DNA from: Sphingomonas sp. HF-S4
GTDB lineage: Bacteria > Pseudomonadota > Alphaproteobacteria > Sphingomonadales > Sphingomonadaceae
DNA: 64,000 nt
Direction of reading: 5' to 3'
NCBI RefSeq assembly: GCF_032911445.1
Contig: NZ_JAWJEJ010000002.1
Coordinates: forward strand, 806,001-870,000
Numbering within the stretch: the stretch's first letter is position 1; the number at the start of each line of letters is the position of its first letter. The notes under the pieces were generated by a model, which worked only from the letters and a program-made list of their open reading frames with translations, ran no database searches and was not told where the DNA came from. This document shows, piece by piece, positions 17,142 to 27,433 of this stretch. A program made the translations under genes and the position numbers.

Positions 17142-18427
17142 TCCGCCTCGATGCCTCCTCATCGGATTTCCCCGCCAAGTTTACCGCGCTGGTCAACGCG
17201 CGTCGCGAGGCGGACGAGGATGTCGCGCGCAACGTCACGCACATCATCAAGCGCGTGCGCGACGAAGGCGATGCCGCGCTCAGGGACCTGACCCGACTGT
17301 TCGACAAGCATGATCTCGACCAGAGCGGCTGGAAGATCGATCGCGCCGATTGCCTCGCGGCGTGGGAGGGGCTCACCTCCGAGCTACGCGACGCGCTCGA
17401 GCTCGCCGCCGAGCGGATCGCAGTCTATCACGCCAAGCAGAAGCCCGAGGATCGCGACGAGGTCGACAGCGCCGGCGTCCGGCTCGGCGCGCGCTGGCGG
17501 GCAGTCGATTCGGCGGGCGTCTATGTCCCCGGCGGGCGCGCGGCGTATCCCAGCTCGGTGCTGATGAACGCGATCCCGGCCAAGGCGGCTGGGGTGCGCC
17601 GGCTGGTGATGGTCACGCCGACGCCGAACGGCGAGGTCAATCCGCTGGTCCTTGCCGCGGCGCATATCGCCGGGGTCGATGAATTGTGGCGCGTCGGCGG
17701 GGCGCAGGCGGTGGCCGCGCTTGCCTATGGCACCGATCGGATCGCGCCGGTCGATGTCGTCACCGGCCCCGGCAATGCATGGGTCGCCGAGGCCAAGCGC
17801 CAGCTCTACGGCGTCGTCGGGATCGACATGGTCGCGGGTCCCAGCGAGATCGTGGTCGTCGCCGACGGCAGGAACGATCCCGACTGGATCGCCGCCGACC
17901 TGCTCAGCCAGGCCGAGCATGATCCGACCAGCCAGTCGATTCTCTTCACCGACGATGCGGCCTTTGCCGATCGTGTCGCCGCGGCAGTCGATGCACAGAT
18001 CGAGACGCTGTCGACCGCGGCGACCGCACGGGCGAGCTGGGACGCCAATGGCGCGATCATCCTCGTGCCGAGCCTGGTCGACGCGATCCCGCTGTGCGAT
18101 CGGCTGGCGCCCGAGCATCTCGAGCTCGCCTGCGACGATGCGGATGACCTGTTCGACATGGTCCGCCATGCCGGATCGGTGTTCCTCGGGCGGCATACCC
18201 CCGAAGCGGTGGGCGATTATGTCGCCGGCCCGAACCATGTGCTGCCGACCGGGCGGCGCGCGCGCTTCGCCTCGGGGCTGTCGGTGCTCGATTTCATGAA
18301 GCGGACCAGCTTCCTGGCCTTGGACGAAGCCGGGCTTGCTGCTATCGGGCCCGCCGCAGTTGCGCTCGCCAATGCAGAAGGCTTGCCCGCGCACGCGAAG
18401 TCCGTCGCGATCCGTTTGAAACCCTGA
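17138..18427 (+). CDS. hisD: Histidinol dehydrogenase
   Basis: 429 aa. It oxidises L-histidinol to L-histidine in two NAD-dependent steps, the last of the pathway. The signature [18 protein letters not shown] and the zinc-ligand segment [17 protein letters not shown] are intact, as are APEHLELAC and [20 protein letters not shown]. It overlaps hisG by four bases. nusB starts 55 bp later, so hisGD-nusB may be one unit. Confidence 0.96.
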   Translation: MIRLDASSSDFPAKFTALVNARREADEDVARNVTHIIKRVRDEGDAALRDLTRLFDKHDLDQSGWKIDRADCLAAWEGLTSELRDALELAAERIAVYHAKQKPEDRDEVDSAGVRLGARWRAVDSAGVYVPGGRAAYPSSVLMNAIPAKAAGVRRLVMVTPTPNGEVNPLVLAAAHIAGVDELWRVGGAQAVAALAYGTDRIAPVDVVTGPGNAWVAEAKRQLYGVVGIDMVAGPSEIVVVADGRNDPDWIAADLLSQAEHDPTSQSILFTDDAAFADRVAAAVDAQIETLSTAATARASWDANGAIILVPSLVDAIPLCDRLAPEHLELACDDADDLFDMVRHAGSVFLGRHTPEAVGDYVAGPNHVLPTGRRARFASGLSVLDFMKRTSFLALDEAGLAAIGPAAVALANAEGLPAHAKSVAIRLKP

Positions 18428-18482
18428 ACCCGTTTGTCTGCGCTTCGACAAGCGCGGCACGAACGGTGTAGTGAAGAGAATT

Positions 18483-18944
18483 ATGCCCAGCCCCAAAGCC
18501 AAGACCCGATCCAAGGCCCGCGCCGCCGCGAGGCTCGCCGCCGTGCAGGCGCTCTACCAGCAGGAGATGGAGGGAACGAAGCTCCCCGTCCTGCTGACCG
18601 AGTTCCACCAGCACCGGCTCGGCGCGACGATCGAGGATGTCGAATATGCCGACGCCGACGTGACCTTCTTCGACGATATCGTGAAGGGCGTCGATGCGCG
18701 CCGCGAGGAGATCGACCGGACGATCGCGGGCAAGCTCGCCGCGGACTGGTCGCTCGACCGATTGGACAAGCCGATGCGCCAGATCCTCCGCGCCGGGACG
18801 TACGAGCTGATGGCGCGGAACGACGTACCGGTGGGCGCGGTGATCAGCGAATATCTCGACGTGACGGACGCGTTCTACGACCGCCGCGAGAAGGGGTTCG
18901 TCAACGGCATCCTCGACGCCGTGGCGAAGGACGTGCGGGGTTGA
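18483..18944 (+). CDS. nusB: Transcription antitermination factor NusB
   Basis: 153 aa. NusB binds boxA RNA with NusE (S10) and promotes antitermination in rRNA operons. The all-helical fold is recognisable from ARLAAVQALYQQEMEG at the start to LDKPMRQILRAGTYELM and VPVGAVISEYLDVTDAFYD. The ATG at 18483 has a modest AAGAGAA upstream; a GTG at 18471 would add four residues and has no clear ribosome binding site. A 134-bp repeat fills the gap to thiL. Confidence 0.92.
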   Translation: MPSPKAKTRSKARAAARLAAVQALYQQEMEGTKLPVLLTEFHQHRLGATIEDVEYADADVTFFDDIVKGVDARREEIDRTIAGKLAADWSLDRLDKPMRQILRAGTYELMARNDVPVGAVISEYLDVTDAFYDRREKGFVNGILDAVAKDVRG

Positions 18945-18946
18945 AT

Positions 18947-19080
18947 CAACTCCTCCCCGGAACGGGGAGGGGGACCATGCGCAGCATGGTGGAGGGGGCG
19001 TGCCGCAAAGGACGTCTCGCGGGGAGAGCCCCCTCCGTCAGCGCTACGCGCTGCCACCTCCCCGTTCCGGGGAGGAATTG
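18947..19080. repeat. Nested inverted-repeat element filling the nusB-thiL gap
   Basis: Two 24-bp outer arms (18947-18970 and 19057-19080) are reverse complements with one mismatch, and each folds on itself around CCCCGGAACGGGG. Inside lie small hairpins (ACCATGCGCAGCATGGT; AGCGCTACGCGCT) and a further GGAGGGGG/CCCCCTCC pair, giving a cloverleaf-like fold. The element starts two bases after the nusB stop and its last base abuts the thiL ATG, so its right arm provides the GGGGAGGA ribosome binding site. Non-autonomous, no coding capacity. Confidence 0.8.
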
Positions 19081-19929
19081 ATGCGCGAAGCCGATTTCAT
19101 CGCCGCACTCCGGTCGCTGCCGCTGCATCCCGGCGCGCAGGATCTGCGCGACGACGCGGCCGTCATCGAGATCGCCGGCGAAGCGCTGGTCGTCACCCAT
19201 GACGCGATCGCGGAGAGCGTGCATTACCGCGCCGGCACCGATCCCGCCGACATCGCCTGGAAACTGGTCGCGGTGAACCTCTCCGATCTCGCCGCCAAGG
19301 CCGCCGAGCCGATCGGGGTGCTGATCGGGGCGACGCTGGTCGAAGGCGCCGCGCGCTTTGTCGAGGGGCTGCGCGACGTGCTCGAGGCCTATGGCGTCAA
19401 GCTGCTCGGCGGCGACACCATCTCACATACCGGCCCGGCAACCTTCGGCTGCACCGCGATCGGGCGCGCGACCACGCGCCCGGTGCCGGCGCGAACCGGC
19501 GCGAGGGCAGGGGATGCGCTCTACGTCACCGGCACGATCGGTGCGGCGCTGCTGGGGTTCGAGGCTGGGGATGGCGTCGCCTATCTCCGTCCGAAGCCAC
19601 GGCTGGCCGAGGGGCTGGCGCTGGGGCCGCATGTTTCTGCGATGATGGATGTGTCCGACGGGCTGTTGCTCGATGCGCGGCGGATGGCCCAGGCGAGCGG
19701 TTGCACCGCCGCGCTGACCCTGGATGCGATTCCGTTCGCTGCCGGCACGACCGATCGGCTGGCCGCGGCAAGCTGGGGCGACGATTATGAATTGCTGTTC
19801 GCCGCGCCCGAGGGCGTGGCGCTACCAGTGCCCGCGACGCGTATCGGCACGATGCTGGACAAGGCTTCGCACCCCCTGCTGCTCGACGGCAAATCCCCGC
19901 CCGAACGGCTCGGATACGAGCACCGCTGA
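19081..19929 (+). CDS. thiL: Thiamine-monophosphate kinase
   Basis: 282 aa, slightly short for ThiL. It phosphorylates thiamine monophosphate to the active diphosphate using ATP. Key elements: DDAAVIEI (metal-binding Asp-Asp), [43 protein letters not shown] and [15 protein letters not shown], then [11 protein letters not shown]. The only ribosome binding site comes from the adjoining repeat. No TPP riboswitch is seen upstream. Confidence 0.94.
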   Translation: MREADFIAALRSLPLHPGAQDLRDDAAVIEIAGEALVVTHDAIAESVHYRAGTDPADIAWKLVAVNLSDLAAKAAEPIGVLIGATLVEGAARFVEGLRDVLEAYGVKLLGGDTISHTGPATFGCTAIGRATTRPVPARTGARAGDALYVTGTIGAALLGFEAGDGVAYLRPKPRLAEGLALGPHVSAMMDVSDGLLLDARRMAQASGCTAALTLDAIPFAAGTTDRLAAASWGDDYELLFAAPEGVALPVPATRIGTMLDKASHPLLLDGKSPPERLGYEHR

Positions 19930-20030
19930 GGCGGGTTGCGCCCGCCGGGGGTGACCGATACCTTCCCGCTTCCGCAATGACCGGCACAAGACCGGCGCGG
20001 GATCCAGTTCTAGGGGAAGGACTTCGCCTG

Positions 20031-22211
20031 ATGACGATTGTTTATCTCGCCATCGCCTGCGGTTTGCTGGCGGTGGCCTATGGCTTTCTGACGAGTCAGC
20101 AAGTGCTGCGGGCCTCGCCCGGCAATGCGAAGATGCAGGACATCGCCGCCGCGATCCAGGAGGGGGCCAAGGCCTATCTTGCGCGGCAGTATCTGGCGAT
20201 CGCCGTTGTCGGCGTGGTCGTCGGGATCGTGCTGTTCTTTACGTTGGGCGCGCTGCCCACGCTCGGCTTCGTGATCGGCGCGGTCCTGTCGGGGCTTGCC
20301 GGGTTCATCGGGATGAACATCTCGGTGCGCGCCAATGTCCGCACCGCGGAAGCGGCGCGGCATTCGCTTCAGGCGGGCCTTACCCTCGCGTTCCGTTCGG
20401 GCGCGATCACGGGCATGCTGGTGGCGGGGCTCGGGCTGCTCTCGATCGCGGGCATCTTCGCCTATCTGGTCGAAGGCGCGGGGCTGGCGCCCAATGCGCG
20501 GCCGGTGATCGAGACGCTGACCGGGCTCGCCTTCGGCGCCTCGCTGATCTCGATCTTCGCGCGGCTGGGCGGCGGCATCTTCACCAAGGCTGCCGATGTC
20601 GGCGCCGATCTGGTGGGCAAGGTCGAGGCCGGAATCCCCGAGGACGATCCCCGCAACCCGGCAGTGATCGCCGACAATGTCGGCGACAATGTCGGCGACT
20701 GCGCGGGCATGGCTGCCGATCTGTTCGAAACCTATGTCGTGACGATCGGCATCACCATGGTGACGATCGCGCTGCTGATGCGCGGTCTCGCCCCGGAAAC
20801 GCTGCTGGCGCTGATGTCGCTGCCGCTGATCATCGGCGGTGTTTGCATCATCACCTCGATCATCGGCACCTATTTCGTCCGGCTGGGAAAGAGCCAGTCG
20901 ATCATGGGCGCGCTGTACAAGGGCTTCTGGGTCACGGTGATCCTGTCGATCCCGGCGATCATCGGCGTAACGCACTATACGCTGGGCGGACTCGACACGC
21001 TGATCGGCGGGATGGGTGATCCAGCGGCGTTCCTCGAAAGCTCGACCGGCACGGCCGACCAGGCCAATATCGGCACTGCCACCGGCCCCAGCTTCACCGG
21101 CTGGGACCTCGTCTATTGCATGATGATCGGCCTCGCGGTTACCGGGCTGCTCGTCTGGATCACCGAATATTACACCGGCACGCAGTATCGCCCGGTCCGG
21201 TCGATCGCCAAGGCATCGGTGACCGGCCACGGCACCAACGTGATTCAGGGCCTGGCGATCAGCCTCGAATCGACGGCGCTGCCGACGCTGGTGATCGTGG
21301 TCGCGGTGATCGCGGCGTACCAGATCGCCGGGGTGATCGGCGTGGCGTTCGCAGCGACGTCGCTGCTCGCGCTCGCGGGCATGGTCGTGGCACTCGACGC
21401 CTATGGTCCGGTGACCGACAATGCCGGCGGCATCGCCGAGATGGCGGGGCTTGAGGACGAAGTGCGACACAAGACCGACGCGCTCGACGCGGTGGGCAAC
21501 ACCACCAAGGCAGTGACCAAGGGCTACGCCATCGGCTCGGCGGCACTGGCGGCGCTCGTGCTGTTCGGCGCGTATACCACCGACCTCCACGAGTTCTTCC
21601 CCAACGTCGACGTCGATTTCTCGCTGAGCAATCCGTACGTCATTGTCGGGCTGCTGCTCGGCGCGCTGCTGCCCTATCTGTTCGGCGCGTTCGGCATGAC
21701 CGCAGTCGGCCGCGCGGCGGGATCGGTGGTGCAGGACGTGCGCGACCAGTTCCGCGACAATCCGGGGATCATGGAAGGGACCAGCCGGCCCAATTACGGC
21801 CGCACGGTCGACATCGTCACGCGCGCGGCGATCAAGGAGATGATCGTCCCGTCGCTGCTGCCGGTGCTCAGCCCGATCGCGGTCTATTTCCTGATCACTG
21901 CAGTCGCGGGGCAACATGAGGGCTTCGCGGCACTGGGCGCGATGCTGCTCGGCGTGATCGTCTCCGGCCTGTTCGTCGCGATCTCGATGACCTCGGGCGG
22001 CGGGGCATGGGACAATGCCAAGAAGTATATCGAGGACGGCAATTACGGCGGCAAGGGATCCGAGGCGCACAAGGCCGCGGTGACCGGCGACACCGTCGGC
22101 GATCCGTACAAGGATACTGCGGGTCCGGCGGTCAACCCGATGATCAAGATCACCAACATCGTCGCGCTGCTGCTGCTCGCGGCGCTGGCGGGAGGGCATG
22201 TCGTGGGGTGA
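20031..22211 (+). CDS. hppA: K+-insensitive pyrophosphate-energised proton pump
   Basis: 726 aa, about 16 membrane segments. The enzyme hydrolyses cytoplasmic pyrophosphate and pumps H+ outward. The pyrophosphate-Mg site [21 protein letters not shown] is at about 213-233, and a second Asp-rich site ([18 protein letters not shown]) is near the C-terminus. The GNTTKA motif near residue 489, with Lys where K+-dependent enzymes have Ala, marks the K+-independent subclass. The ATG at 20031 follows AGGGGAAGG. A strong terminator follows. Confidence 0.96.
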   Translation: MTIVYLAIACGLLAVAYGFLTSQQVLRASPGNAKMQDIAAAIQEGAKAYLARQYLAIAVVGVVVGIVLFFTLGALPTLGFVIGAVLSGLAGFIGMNISVRANVRTAEAARHSLQAGLTLAFRSGAITGMLVAGLGLLSIAGIFAYLVEGAGLAPNARPVIETLTGLAFGASLISIFARLGGGIFTKAADVGADLVGKVEAGIPEDDPRNPAVIADNVGDNVGDCAGMAADLFETYVVTIGITMVTIALLMRGLAPETLLALMSLPLIIGGVCIITSIIGTYFVRLGKSQSIMGALYKGFWVTVILSIPAIIGVTHYTLGGLDTLIGGMGDPAAFLESSTGTADQANIGTATGPSFTGWDLVYCMMIGLAVTGLLVWITEYYTGTQYRPVRSIAKASVTGHGTNVIQGLAISLESTALPTLVIVVAVIAAYQIAGVIGVAFAATSLLALAGMVVALDAYGPVTDNAGGIAEMAGLEDEVRHKTDALDAVGNTTKAVTKGYAIGSAALAALVLFGAYTTDLHEFFPNVDVDFSLSNPYVIVGLLLGALLPYLFGAFGMTAVGRAAGSVVQDVRDQFRDNPGIMEGTSRPNYGRTVDIVTRAAIKEMIVPSLLPVLSPIAVYFLITAVAGQHEGFAALGAMLLGVIVSGLFVAISMTSGGGAWDNAKKYIEDGNYGGKGSEAHKAAVTGDTVGDPYKDTAGPAVNPMIKITNIVALLLLAALAGGHVVG

Positions 22212-22239
22212 GTCTGCGGCCAGATCCAGAATAATTGGA

Positions 22240-22276
22240 GCCCCGCCCGGCGCAATCCGGGCGGGGCTTTTCTTTT
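22240..22276 (+). terminator. Rho-independent terminator after hppA
   Basis: An 11-bp G/C stem (GCCCCGCCCGG with CCGGGCGGGGC) around a 6-base loop is followed by TTTTCTTTT. It lies 29 bp after the hppA stop and separates hppA from the TonB receptor gene. Confidence 0.88.
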
Positions 22277-22277
22277 G

Positions 22278-22522
22278 GGCGAGGCGCGAAGTTCGTGTGT
22301 CGGAAGGAAAGTGCAGCGAATAGCGTCAGGTTGATAATGATCTATTGGTCAAGGTAATTACCATGTGATACTTCCTATTACAAAGAGCGTGATAGCCGTT
22401 GTAAAATTATAGATACGACAAGGATCGTTACTTGCGCGTCTACGGTGCCTGGCGGGTAGATGAACAAGGCAGGGATACCGTATCGCCAACTATCGGCACC
22501 GGCGAGGCTGAGGGGAGGAAAC
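22278..22522 (+). promoter_or_regulatory. AT-rich leader of the TonB receptor gene
   Basis: This 245-bp stretch is clearly richer in A/T than its surroundings, especially 22325-22430. It probably holds the promoter and any control site for the receptor gene. I see no strong palindrome in it and no coding frame. It ends with GGGGAGGAAAC before the receptor ATG. Confidence 0.45.
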
Positions 22523-24919
22523 ATGATCCGAATTCGCAAATCGCTGAGACCATATCTTGTCTGCGGCACGGCGATCGTCGCGCTGGCCTCGTCGGCGTCG
22601 GTCGCTCACGCCCAGCAGGCACCGGAAGCGCAGGACAAGGACGAGATCGTCGTCACCGCGACCAAGCGCGCGACCTCGATCCAGGACGTCCCCTTCTCGA
22701 TCAATGCCCAGACCGAGGAGGACATCCTGCGCGCCAATGCCGGCACGGTCGAGGAACTGTCGCGCAACGTTGCGGGGCTGGCGATCCAGAATCTCGGACC
22801 CGGGCAGAGCCAGGTTTCGGTTCGCGGCGTTTCCGCCGGTCAGGTCGCGCGCGATCAGCCGGGCGTGAAGGAGCAGGTCGGCGTCTATCTCGACGAATCG
22901 GTCGTCTCGCTCTCGCTGTTTACGCCAGATCTCGACCTCTACGATCTCAACCGCGTCGAGACGCTGCGCGGACCCCAGGGCACCTTGTTCGGATCGGGAT
23001 CGGTTGGGGGCACGCTGCGCTACATCACCAACCAGCCGAGAACCGACCGGGTCGAGGGCAAGGTCGAGGCCAACATCAATGTGGTCGGTGAAGATGACCT
23101 TGGCGGGCATCTGAAGGGTGCGATCAACCTGCCGCTTTCGGAAAAGGCCGCGGTTCGCGCCGTCGGCTATTACACGCGTTATGCCGGCTTCATCGACGCG
23201 CGGCGCGAGGGCGGCGGCATTGACGAGGACGTCAACGACGGCGAACGCTATGGCGGCCGGCTGTCGATGCTGCTCCAGCCCACCGAGCAGCTATCGATCA
23301 CCCCGCGCTTCGTCTATCAGAAGATCACGACCAACGGCTTCAACCGCCAGGAGGTCTACAACCTCTATGCCAATCCCTACACCACCACGCGGCCGCAGGT
23401 CACGCTGGGCGAGCGCGAGCAATATCTGCTGCTGCGCGAAGGCTTCAAAGACGAGATCCTGCTGGGCGACCTGACGATCCAGCTTTCGCGCGGGCCCGTC
23501 GATGTGACCTCGGTGACCAGCTACACCGACCGCAGGATCCTGGTCAGCCGCGATGCCAGCGCGCTCACGGGCAGCGTTTCGGTCGATCTGGGGTTCCCGG
23601 CGGTCGGCGGGGTGCTGCTGCCGTCGAACCTGGTCGATCGGACCAAGCTCAATCAGTTCACGCAGGAACTGCGGTTCGCGTCGAACGACACCGCCAGCCC
23701 GTTCCAATGGCTGGTCGGGCTGTTCTATTCGAATACCGATCGTGATTATACTCAGCGGCTGCCGACCCCGGGCTATGATGCGGCGACCGACGCCACGCTG
23801 GGGGCGGGCACGTCCGTCGCCGTGCGGAATGGCTTTGGCGCCGATTCGCCGTATAATGCCAATATCCCCTACAGCCTCCAGCAAATGGCGGCGTTCGGCG
23901 AGATGAGCTACGATCTGACCGATCGGTTCACCGCCACGGTGGGCGGCCGATATTATGCGTTCAACGAGAAGCGGACCTTCACCTCGGGCGGGCTGTTCAC
24001 CAACCTCGACGACAATACCGACAAGACCCAATCGGACGGGTTCTCGCCGCGCGCGCTCCTGAGCTTCGAGGCAAGCGATGCGGTGACCTTCAATGCGCAG
24101 GTATCTAAGGGTTTTCGGCTGGGCGGCGTGAACGATCCGCTCAACTTGCCACTCTGCGGGCCCAGCGACGCGAGCGTGTTCGGCAATCGCCCGCGCTACG
24201 ACGACGAGTCGCTGTGGAACTATGAAGGCGGGTTCAAGGCGATCACCGGGCGATTCCGTGCAAGCGCGGCGCTGTTCTACACCGACATCCGCAACCTGCA
24301 GGTCACCGCCGATGCCGGCTCGTGCTCGTCGCGCGTCGTGTTCAACGTGCCCAAGGCGCACACCAAGGGCATCGAACTCGAACTCGAAGCCACGCCGGTC
24401 AGCGGCCTCGATCTGTCGGTTTCGGGAAGCTATGTCGAGGCGCAGTTCGACGCCACGATCGCGCTGCCCGCTGGCGCCGTGATCGAGGGTATCCGCGACG
24501 GCAATCGCCTGCCCTCGGTGCCCAAGTTCCAGATGTCGGCGAGCGCCAGCTACAGCTTCCCGGTCGGCGAGGGGAGCGATGCCTATCTTTCGGCTTCGTT
24601 CCAGCACGTCGGCAGCCGATTCACCCAGCCCGGCGACCAGGAGAATAATCCGCGGCGCTTCGTCCACAATCTGCCGTTCGGCGGTGCGCCCGCCGGCGCC
24701 TCGACCGTCGTCGACCTGGAACTGCCGGCCTATCAGCTGGTGAGCCTGAGCGCGGGCGTGGATTTCGCCCGTGGCCTGGGGGTGTCGGTCTATGTCAACA
24801 ATCTGCTCGACGAGAACGCACTGCTCTCCTTCGATCGCGAGCGCGGCGGCCGCGCGCGTCTCGGCTTCGCGACGAACCAGCCCCGAACGATCGGCTTGAC
24901 CGTCCGCAAGGCGTTCTGA
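22523..24919 (+). CDS. TonB-dependent outer-membrane receptor
   Basis: 798 aa. A signal peptide ends at SVAHAQ (about residue 30), followed by the EIVVTATKR segment that serves as TonB-box region. The plug domain follows (DVPFSINAQTEEDIL, VSVRGVSAGQ, NRVETLRGPQGTLFGSGSVGG) and then the beta barrel, ending in an aromatic residue (VRKAF). It imports a large or scarce ligand using energy from TonB-ExbBD. No transporter or enzyme gene is next to it, so the ligand (siderophore, sugar or other) cannot be told. Confidence 0.92.
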   Translation: MIRIRKSLRPYLVCGTAIVALASSASVAHAQQAPEAQDKDEIVVTATKRATSIQDVPFSINAQTEEDILRANAGTVEELSRNVAGLAIQNLGPGQSQVSVRGVSAGQVARDQPGVKEQVGVYLDESVVSLSLFTPDLDLYDLNRVETLRGPQGTLFGSGSVGGTLRYITNQPRTDRVEGKVEANINVVGEDDLGGHLKGAINLPLSEKAAVRAVGYYTRYAGFIDARREGGGIDEDVNDGERYGGRLSMLLQPTEQLSITPRFVYQKITTNGFNRQEVYNLYANPYTTTRPQVTLGEREQYLLLREGFKDEILLGDLTIQLSRGPVDVTSVTSYTDRRILVSRDASALTGSVSVDLGFPAVGGVLLPSNLVDRTKLNQFTQELRFASNDTASPFQWLVGLFYSNTDRDYTQRLPTPGYDAATDATLGAGTSVAVRNGFGADSPYNANIPYSLQQMAAFGEMSYDLTDRFTATVGGRYYAFNEKRTFTSGGLFTNLDDNTDKTQSDGFSPRALLSFEASDAVTFNAQVSKGFRLGGVNDPLNLPLCGPSDASVFGNRPRYDDESLWNYEGGFKAITGRFRASAALFYTDIRNLQVTADAGSCSSRVVFNVPKAHTKGIELELEATPVSGLDLSVSGSYVEAQFDATIALPAGAVIEGIRDGNRLPSVPKFQMSASASYSFPVGEGSDAYLSASFQHVGSRFTQPGDQENNPRRFVHNLPFGGAPAGASTVVDLELPAYQLVSLSAGVDFARGLGVSVYVNNLLDENALLSFDRERGGRARLGFATNQPRTIGLTVRKAF

Positions 24920-24929
24920 ACGGCGTAGC

Positions 24930-25964
24930 TCAGGCGACCAGCCGGTCGATTTCCTGTTGCATGCCCAGCAGCCGCAGCTGGGTGCGCGCAGTATCGAGAT
25001 TGTGGCGTGCGAGGCGGCTGCCGCAGCCCTGCATGCTGCCTTCGAGGTCAGGCCGCTCGCCGATCTCCAGGCACCGTTCCCACGATCCGATCGCCAGCGG
25101 GAGCCATTGGTCGAGCGCCTGCGCCGGATCTGCCATTGCGCGGTCGAGCAGCAGATTGCCGAGCACGAAGAACAGGTCGGGCGAGTCGGGATAGCGGACC
25201 ATCTCGGCATCGGCGAGCGCGAGTGCGGCGTCGGCCTGCCCGGTCTTGCTCAGGCAGTGGAGCTGGTGGACGACGAGCGAATGGCGCCAATTGGCGTCGT
25301 GTGGCGTGGCGTGGAGTGCGGCCGCATGGCGAACGCACGCGGTCTCGAGCTTGCCGCGCATCTCGGCATCCTTGCCGAGCTGATAGAGGATGTACGGGTC
25401 GCCCGGCCGCTCGGCGAGTTCGGCGAGCAGCAAAGGCGCGTTGCGGTCGCGCTTGCGGTCGAGCTGCTCGGGCCGATAGCCGTCATGCCCGACATGAAGC
25501 TCGATTCGGCCGCGCGGCAGCGGCGACACCGGTTGCTCGTGGACGCGGCCCTGGTAGCGCACGCCGCGCGGGAGCAGGCGGGTGAGCCAGTTGCGGCGCT
25601 CGGCATCGCCATCGGCGCCGTCGACCACGCTATGCACGCAGACCTTGCCCAGCCGCGGCTGGCGACACCAGGCGCGGAGCCGCTCGCCGCCGGAGGCGAT
25701 CCACTCGTCGGCGTCGAGGATCAGATTCCACTCGGCGTCCGCCAGATCGAGCGCGTGGTTGCGCGCGGCCGAGAAGTCGTCCGGCCAGGGAAGGTGGTGG
25801 ACCTCTGCACCCGCGCTCGCCGCGAGCAGCGGGGTGCCGTCGGTCGAGCCGGTGTCGAGCACGACGACGCGATCGACATGCGGGCGAACGCTTTCGAGGC
25901 AGCGGACGATGCAGCGCGCCTCGTCGCGGACGATCAGCACGGCGGCGATTTCAGGATTGCGCAT
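24930..25964 (-). CDS. Family 2 glycosyltransferase with C-terminal helical repeat region
   Basis: 344 aa. The N-terminal GT-A domain has AAVLIVRDEARCIVRCLESV, VVLDTGSTDGT (about 34-44) and the metal-binding ILDADEW near residue 85. From about residue 190 onward the protein is helical with TPR-like units (DPYILYQLGKDAEMRGKLE, PDLFFVLGNLLLDRA). Such proteins resemble the SunS/ LPS-core-type glycosyltransferases. The ATG at 25964 was chosen on GAGG spacing; 25997 is an alternative. Divergent from the GT-methyltransferase gene at 26068. Confidence 0.83.
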   Translation of the reverse strand: MRNPEIAAVLIVRDEARCIVRCLESVRPHVDRVVVLDTGSTDGTPLLAASAGAEVHHLPWPDDFSAARNHALDLADAEWNLILDADEWIASGGERLRAWCRQPRLGKVCVHSVVDGADGDAERRNWLTRLLPRGVRYQGRVHEQPVSPLPRGRIELHVGHDGYRPEQLDRKRDRNAPLLLAELAERPGDPYILYQLGKDAEMRGKLETACVRHAAALHATPHDANWRHSLVVHQLHCLSKTGQADAALALADAEMVRYPDSPDLFFVLGNLLLDRAMADPAQALDQWLPLAIGSWERCLEIGERPDLEGSMQGCGSRLARHNLDTARTQLRLLGMQQEIDRLVA

Positions 25965-26067
25965 CGAGGCCTCGATTTGGTGACGTGCCCGAAACATCCC
26001 CGAACAAGGCAAACAAACTGTTAACCAAAGCGCCCTAGCTTCGTGCCGGCACCGTAAGGAACTGGCT

Positions 26068-27402
26068 ATGATCCCGAAGCTGATGCACTTCATCTGGGTG
26101 GGCGACGAAGGCAAATGCCCGACCAACTGCATGGATACGTGGCGCGCGCTCAATCCCGACTGGGAGTTCCTGCTCTGGGGCAATGACGATCTCGCGAGCC
26201 AGGACTGGTTCAACCGCGAGCACATTGCCGCGATGTACGATGTCGAGCTGAACGGCGTCGCCGACATGATGCGCTGGGAGATCCTCCACGCCAAGGGCGG
26301 CGTGGTGGTCGATGCCGACAGCATCGCGCGGCGGCCGCTCGACGATCATTTGCTCGATTGCGAGGCCTTCGCCTGCTGGGAAAGCGAGATCGCGCGCCCT
26401 GGGCTTATTGCCGCGGGCTATTTCGGCTGCGAGGCGGGCAATCCGTTCGTCGAGCAGATCATCCGCGACATCCACGACGAGCCCAGCGTCACCCATGCCA
26501 AGGCGTGGAAGACCGTCGGCCCGCAGCGGCTGACCGACAGCTACCGGAAGTACGGCTATTCGAAGCTGCGCGTCTATCCGAGCCATTATTTCATCCCGCG
26601 GCATTTCACCGGCCTCGAATATGACGGCAACGACCCGGTCTATGCCGACCAGCTCTGGGGCTCGACCCGGCGCGCCTATGACGAGATCCACGCACTCGAC
26701 GTGACTGCGCAGGCCGAACTGACGCCGCCCAAGCCGCGCATCGTCGCGCCGGCACCGTCGTCCGCTCCGACGCCGGGCGTGTCGCCGGTCGAGGCGGGCA
26801 ACGCGCCCTATTTCGTCCAGCGCGTCCAGGTGAGCAGCGAACTGGTCGGGCTCGGTCGCGGATCGGTGTTGCGCAATTTCTGCGCGGGCAAGCGCGTGCT
26901 CCATGTCGGCTGCGCCGACTGGCCGATCACCGATATCAACACCTCGCTCCACCTTGGGCTCGAGCCAGTCTGCGCACAGCTCGACGGCGTCGATCCGCAT
27001 ACCGAGGCGCTCGACCAGCTCGCCCCGCACGTGAAGGGCCGGCTATTCTCCAGCCTGAGCGAGGCCACCGACAGCTATGACCTGGTGCTCGTCCCCGAAG
27101 TGATGGAGCATGTCGCCAATGTCTCGGACTTCCTCGCCGAGTTGCAGGCGATCGACGCCGGCGCTTTCCTGATCTCGGTGCCCGATGCCTTCCAATGCCG
27201 GGCGCGCCATTTCGACTATCTCGGCGACAGCGAGACCTTCGTCGAGGTGGTCCACCCCGATCACAACGCCTGGTACACGCCCTACACCTTCGCCAACACC
27301 ATCCAGAAATACAGTGCACTGCGGCTTGAGAAGATGTGGTTCTTCAACCGCATCTCGCTGCTGGCCCTGCTCTCCAAGGAGCAGCTGCGCATGGCGGCAT
27401 GA
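26068..27402 (+). CDS. Glycosyltransferase (sugar-binding DXD type) fused to a methyltransferase-like domain
   Basis: 444 aa. Residues 1-215 form an OCH1/Gly_transf_sug-like domain: [12 protein letters not shown] at the start, a [20 protein letters not shown] run with the DXD at 82-84. A Pro/Ala-rich linker of about 35 residues follows. Residues about 265-440 look like a SAM-methyltransferase domain ([33 protein letters not shown]). It probably builds and modifies a surface glycan, in company with the divergent GT2. The fusion is unusual in my experience. The loop VGCADW departs from the usual GxGxG, so activity is uncertain. Confidence 0.8.
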   Translation: MIPKLMHFIWVGDEGKCPTNCMDTWRALNPDWEFLLWGNDDLASQDWFNREHIAAMYDVELNGVADMMRWEILHAKGGVVVDADSIARRPLDDHLLDCEAFACWESEIARPGLIAAGYFGCEAGNPFVEQIIRDIHDEPSVTHAKAWKTVGPQRLTDSYRKYGYSKLRVYPSHYFIPRHFTGLEYDGNDPVYADQLWGSTRRAYDEIHALDVTAQAELTPPKPRIVAPAPSSAPTPGVSPVEAGNAPYFVQRVQVSSELVGLGRGSVLRNFCAGKRVLHVGCADWPITDINTSLHLGLEPVCAQLDGVDPHTEALDQLAPHVKGRLFSSLSEATDSYDLVLVPEVMEHVANVSDFLAELQAIDAGAFLISVPDAFQCRARHFDYLGDSETFVEVVHPDHNAWYTPYTFANTIQKYSALRLEKMWFFNRISLLALLSKEQLRMAA

Positions 27403-27433
27403 CGCGGCGCCGCGGCTCTGCTACGAGCGCGCG

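Noticed and set aside
18945..19080. TPP riboswitch upstream of thiL
   Set aside because: The whole gap is occupied by the inverted-repeat element; no thi-box-like sequence is visible.
20010..22199. Minus-strand open frame of 729 codons opposite hppA
   Set aside because: Arg/Asp/His-rich shadow of the proton pump; no motif or ribosome binding site.
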